This document shows, one piece after another, positions 12,091 to 15,009 of a stretch of 15,009 bases of DNA (positions are counted from its first letter, which is position 1; each line of letters starts with the position of its first letter). Under the pieces are notes generated by a model. That model saw only the letters and a list, made by a program, of their open reading frames with translations, did no database searches and was not told the origin of the DNA. Position numbers and translations under genes: made by a program. This DNA comes from Actinomycetota bacterium (GTDB taxonomy: Bacteria > Actinomycetota > Thermoleophilia > Gaiellales > Gaiellaceae): positions 1 through 15,009 of the forward strand of contig VAXK01000054.1 of assembly GCA_005885565.1 (NCBI GenBank), read 5' to 3'.

Positions 12091-13560
12091 CTACGGCACG
12101 AACGACGCGAAGATGTCGGTCGGGTTCGAGCTCGAGACCGTCTGCGTGAAGAACGGGACGAAGGTCGCTCCCGCGTGGGAGAGGCCGACGTAGTCGCCGA
12201 GGAAGCGGCCCCCGGCGTTCGGTGCGAGATCGAGGTCGAACGAGCGCTTCGTCAGGGGCACCTCGCCGCCGAACGTCGACCCGCCGTCGTGCGAGAAGAC
12301 GGCGAAGGCGTCCGTCGGAAGCGTCGACCGGTCCGGCGTGTTGTTCCGGAAGTCGTAGTAGGTGACCGCCACGGTGCCGTCGGAGGCGACGTCGACCGAG
12401 GGAGTGAACGCGGTGACGCCGGCCGGCGACGCGTTCACCTTGACCGGCGTCGACCACGTGAGGCCGCCGTCGGTCGAGCGTGAGAGCGCGACGTCGTCGT
12501 GCGTGAAGCCGCTGAAGCGGCCGTCCGACCACACGGCGTAGAGCGTGCCGCTCGGGGCGACCGCGATGTCGGGGAGCCCGGCGCCCGTGCGCTCGAACGC
12601 GCCAGTGTCCGGATCACGCACGGCCAGCGAGCCGTCCGTCGAGATGTCGATCACCTTCGACCAGGTCGTGCCGTGGTCGGTGGAGCGGATGACCGACTCG
12701 TGGAACTGGTTCGGGGAGGGCTGCCGGCCGGAGCCGTTCAGGTCCTCGAAGATGTCGACGAGCGTCCCGTCCGGCAGGACGGCGATCTGGTTGCCGACCG
12801 TGAACTCGTTCTGGTTCAGGCCCAGGATGTCGCGTGCCGGCTCCCAGCTCTGGCCGCCGTTGGTCGTCCGCGAGAACATGATGTCGCCCCGGATCGACGC
12901 GGCGTTCTCCTGCGCCGTTATGCCGGCCTGGTCGCTCGGGAAGCGGCTCCGGTCCCAGACCGCATAGACGTTGTTCGAGTTCGTGGGATCGGCGGTGATG
13001 GACTCCTTGTCGTTGAAGCCCGGTCCTTCGGCGAAGGCCGAGACGTTGCGGGCGAGCGTCGTCGGCTCGCTCCAGGTGTCCCCGCCGTCGACCGACTTGC
13101 TGACGAGCACCGCCGAGACGGTCAGGTCGGAACTTGCGGACAGGCTGATCTGGTAGGCGTCGCCGTTCGGGGCGAAGCTCACCCAGGGGTCGGACGCCCG
13201 GCCGTAGTCGCCGCCGTTTGCGGCGGTGCCGCCTGAGCAGGTGCTGAAGTGGGCCCAGGACTCGGCCCAAGTCTTTCCTCCGTCGTGGCTCGTCGACGCG
13301 ACGAGGCCGTGCGCGCCGCCGTTCGACCAGCGGTCCTGCTGGAAGACGCCGACGATGTTGCTCGGGTTCGCCGGGTTCACCGCGACGAACGGCTCGACTT
13401 CGCTGTTCGGGTAGTTCGTACCCGGGCCGCCGACGGTGCAGGCCGCGAACGGGCTCAGCCCGGAGACGTCGACCGGGCCGGAGGCTGCGAGCGCGAGGCC
13501 CGCGAATGCAAAGAGCGCGAGCGCAGCCGCGCCCGCTGTGATCCAACGTGTGAGATGCAT
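12091..13560 (-). CDS. Secreted BNR/Asp-box beta-propeller protein
   Basis: 489 residues from ATG 13560, preceded on its strand by GGAGGGAGGG. Residues 1-26 form a signal peptide ending ALALAAS, so the protein is exported. The rest is a beta-propeller with six Asp-box repeats of the S-x-D-x-G-x-T-W type, at about 91-98, 156-163, 230-239, 293-300, 361-369 and 423-430. This is the sialidase/exo-alpha-sialidase superfamily fold. I cannot trace the sialidase arginine triad, so enzymatic sialidase activity should not be assumed; binding or another glycosidase role is possible. There is no C-terminal anchor or sorting signal. It is a single-gene unit; the minus-strand MBL-like gene upstream is separated by about 50 bases. 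Confidence 0.85.
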   Translation of the reverse strand: MHLTRWITAGAAALALFAFAGLALAASGPVDVSGLSPFAACTVGGPGTNYPNSEVEPFVAVNPANPSNIVGVFQQDRWSNGGAHGLVASTSHDGGKTWAESWAHFSTCSGGTAANGGDYGRASDPWVSFAPNGDAYQISLSASSDLTVSAVLVSKSVDGGDTWSEPTTLARNVSAFAEGPGFNDKESITADPTNSNNVYAVWDRSRFPSDQAGITAQENAASIRGDIMFSRTTNGGQSWEPARDILGLNQNEFTVGNQIAVLPDGTLVDIFEDLNGSGRQPSPNQFHESVIRSTDHGTTWSKVIDISTDGSLAVRDPDTGAFERTGAGLPDIAVAPSGTLYAVWSDGRFSGFTHDDVALSRSTDGGLTWSTPVKVNASPAGVTAFTPSVDVASDGTVAVTYYDFRNNTPDRSTLPTDAFAVFSHDGGSTFGGEVPLTKRSFDLDLAPNAGGRFLGDYVGLSHAGATFVPFFTQTVSSSNPTDIFASFVP

Positions 13561-13612
13561 GCCCTCCCTCCTCGGGGTTGTACGCCGGGTGCGTATCAGC
13601 TCGGCGGATTTC

Positions 13613-14194
13613 CTAAACGTCGAGCGCGCGCTCCAGCGCTGAACGTCCGCTTTCGAGCACCGGCTCTCCGTGCGAGACGAGCAGGCGCTCGACCGGAAGG
13701 TCGAGGAGCGGCCGCAGCTCGTCCTTCAGCTGGTCGAGGGTGCCGCCGAGCCAGCTCTCCGGGCAAAGGCGGACGCCGTCGTCGGCGCCGAGGACGACGT
13801 CGCCGAAGACGAGCGCGCCGTGCGCGGGGAGCCAGTACGCCGTCTCCTCGCCGGCTGCCGCGGTGTGCACCTCGACCCCGTTCGGGAGCGTCCCGTCGGT
13901 GGCGGCGCCGTAGCGCTTCGCGACCGCCTCCGCGCTTCTCCCGTGCCACGACACGGTGAGCAGGACGCGGACCGGCTTGTCCGCCCGCTCGACGTCGCGG
14001 TCGAGCGCCTCCCAGAAGCGCTCCTCGTCCTCGGGCGGAGCGAGCGGGTCGACGAGGACGACCGCGTCGGGAGCCTCGTAGTAGACGCAGCCGACCTCCT
14101 GCTCCCAGCCCTCCCGCCCTGCGTCCGCGGGCTTCCAGTCGGGATGGAGGCCCGTCCAGCGCCAGAGGCCCGGCGCTACTTCCTGCACGCGCAC
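13613..14194 (-). CDS. MBL-fold-like protein lacking the HxHxDH motif
   Basis: 193 residues from GTG 14194; GTG 14188 is an alternative, and the longer frame to 14650 runs under the divergent cupredoxin and is a shadow. The opening VRVQEVAPGLWRW and the strand VVLVDP resemble metallo-beta-lactamase-fold proteins, as do LVFGD132VVLG and LLVSH175GEPV near the end. The position of the usual HxHxDH instead reads TVSWH84GRSAEA, so most first-site metal ligands are missing. It may be catalytically inactive or use a different metal arrangement. There is no signal peptide. Its start is 54 bases from the divergent cupredoxin start, so a shared control region is possible. Substrate unknown. Confidence 0.75.
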   Translation of the reverse strand: MRVQEVAPGLWRWTGLHPDWKPADAGREGWEQEVGCVYYEAPDAVVLVDPLAPPEDEERFWEALDRDVERADKPVRVLLTVSWHGRSAEAVAKRYGAATDGTLPNGVEVHTAAAGEETAYWLPAHGALVFGDVVLGADDGVRLCPESWLGGTLDQLKDELRPLLDLPVERLLVSHGEPVLESGRSALERALDV

Positions 14195-14236
14195 GACCGC
14201 AGACCCTAACGTTCCGGTGTCTCGATTCTCTGACTC

Positions 14237-14243
14237 GAAGGAG
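14237..14243 (+). promoter_or_regulatory. Ribosome-binding site deciding a TTG start
   Basis: GAAGGAG ends five bases before TTG 14249. The strong complementarity and spacing support TTG as the true start of the first cupredoxin, since the next in-frame ATG, at residue 24, would remove the signal peptide. Confidence 0.7.
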
Positions 14244-14248
14244 CCGAA

Positions 14249-14608
14249 TTGACCCGCATCGTCGTCACTCTCGTCACCGCTCTCGCCGCGACGGCGCTCG
14301 CCTCGAGCGCCTCGGCCATGTCCGCGCCGCGCCTCGTCGGCTCGACAGGCCCGGACGGCGCGTTCCACATCACGCTCACGAAGGGCGGGAAGAAGGTCAC
14401 GAAGCTGAAGGCGGGCAAGTACACGATCGTCGTCAAGGACATCGCGAAGACCCACGACTTCCACCTCACGGGTCCGGGCGTGAGCAAGAAGACGCCGGTC
14501 AAGGGCAAGGGGACGTTCACCTGGCACGTGACCTTGGCGAAGGGGACGTACCGCTACGTCTGCGACCCCCACAAGGCGCTCATGAAGGGGAGCTTCACGG
14601 TCACCTGA
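14249..14608 (+). CDS. Exported cupredoxin-like protein 1
   Basis: 119 residues from TTG 14249, with GAAGGAG five bases upstream. A signal peptide covers about residues 1-23 (ends SASA). The mature domain is a small beta-sandwich. Candidate type 1 copper ligands are H69 (in THDFHL), C105, H108 and M112 in a C-D-P-H-K-A-L-M loop. The Cys-His spacing is two residues and the His-Met spacing three, one shorter than in the downstream paralogue. Such proteins carry electrons or bind copper outside the membrane. Partners are not encoded here, although the cytochrome c genes at the other end show an exported redox chain exists. About 60 bases separate it from the second copy. Confidence 0.82.
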   Translation: MTRIVVTLVTALAATALASSASAMSAPRLVGSTGPDGAFHITLTKGGKKVTKLKAGKYTIVVKDIAKTHDFHLTGPGVSKKTPVKGKGTFTWHVTLAKGTYRYVCDPHKALMKGSFTVT

Positions 14609-14668
14609 ATCCGATCGGGGCTCGGGGCCGAAGGAGTGGCGAACCACCAACGACTGAAGGGATCAGCC

Positions 14669-15009
14669 ATGAAACGACGTATCCTCGTCCTCGCCGTCGC
14701 CTCCGCTCTCGCCGCGCTAGCGCTGTCCGCGCTCGGGCAGGCGGCAACGCCGAGGCTCGTCGGGACGAGCGGCCCCGGCTTCTCGATCGAGGTGACGAAG
14801 GGCGGCAAGGACGTGAAGACGCTCAAGCACGGCACCTACACGATCGTCGTGCACGACAAGTCGTCCGCGCACAACTTCCACCTCTTCGGGCCGGGCGTGA
14901 GCAAGAAGACCAGCGTCTCCGCGGTCACCACGAAGACCTGGAAGGTCACGCTCAAGAAGGGCAAGTACACGTACCAGTGCGACGTCCACGCCGCGAGCGG
15001 CATGAAGGG
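14669..15009 (+). CDS. Exported cupredoxin-like protein 2 (cut at window edge)
   Basis: 113 residues are visible from ATG 14669; the gene continues past the window. An AAGGGA site lies upstream. The signal peptide covers about residues 1-25. The mature part closely parallels the preceding gene, including PRLVG, TIVV, HNFHL-FGPGVSKKT and the copper loop. Candidate ligands are H68, C104, H107 and M112 in C-D-V-H-A-A-S-G-M, the plastocyanin/pseudoazurin-like His-x4-Met spacing. It is a tandem duplicate of the gene at 14249-14608 and probably cotranscribed. The missing C-terminus should be only a few residues by comparison with copy 1. Confidence 0.82.
   Translation, partial: MKRRILVLAVASALAALALSALGQAATPRLVGTSGPGFSIEVTKGGKDVKTLKHGTYTIVVHDKSSAHNFHLFGPGVSKKTSVSAVTTKTWKVTLKKGKYTYQCDVHAASGMK

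Noticed and set aside
10664..12193. Long plus-strand frame overlapping the CNNM/CorC gene
   Set aside because: Arg-rich shadow in another frame; the CNNM/CBS/CorC domains lie in the 10731 frame.
13613..14650. 345-residue minus-strand version of the MBL-like gene
   Set aside because: The added N-terminus runs under the divergent cupredoxin gene and lacks any recognisable motif; GTG 14194 gives the family-like start.
1..15009. CRISPR array, tRNA or rRNA genes
   Set aside because: No regularly spaced direct repeats, no cloverleaf with a TTC-type T-loop, and no rRNA-like sequence were seen by eye on either strand; a tRNA scan was not possible here.

Overview
The window is very GC-rich DNA. Start codons are often GTG or TTG (one gene seems to begin at CTG), genes are tightly packed, and several promoters look leaderless. 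Together with an actinobacterial FdxA-type 7Fe ferredoxin and an SplB/Rv2578c-like radical SAM protein, this suggests a deep-branching high-GC actinobacterium, perhaps a member of the Thermoleophilia. That placement is inference; there is no rRNA here to confirm it.

Layout. (1) 1-1734, + strand: the end of a cytochrome c maturation operon, with a TlpA/CcmG-type thioredoxin, CcmH and CcdA joined by 4-base stop/start overlaps. (2) 1735-1844: convergent intergenic region with two copies of one hairpin. (3) 1845-2466, - strand: a Rieske [2Fe-2S] protein followed by a DUF309 protein. (4) 2525-4960, + strand: a candidate redox operon of a receiver-like protein, a 7Fe ferredoxin, a four-module VOC protein and an FAD-dependent oxidoreductase. 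(5) 4946-6734, - strand: a NarL/LuxR response regulator, its histidine kinase and a 62-residue conserved-looking protein. (6) 6771-8852: an accessory, decayed region. It holds a broken membrane-protein gene, a frameshifted 3' piece of a radical SAM gene, the start of a serine recombinase, an intact two-TM membrane protein and an HTH-like remnant. (7) 8853-9749, - strand: the intact radical SAM gene, whose last third is the paralogue of the broken piece. (8) 9748-12047, + strand: an MBL-fold hydrolase and a CNNM/CorC-type membrane protein, ended by a strong bidirectional terminator. (9) 12091-14194, - strand: a secreted BNR/Asp-box protein and an MBL-like protein lacking the HxHxDH motif. (10) 14249-15009, + strand: two tandem exported cupredoxins, the second cut by the window edge.

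Most of the window is ordinary. The most unusual part is 7199-9196. The 3' third of the radical SAM gene occurs twice in direct orientation, with a serine-recombinase remnant and cargo between the copies. The layout fits an integrative element that inserted into the gene, supplied a replacement 3' end, and pushed the original 3' end and the next gene aside to decay. A tandem partial duplication followed by decay is the main alternative.
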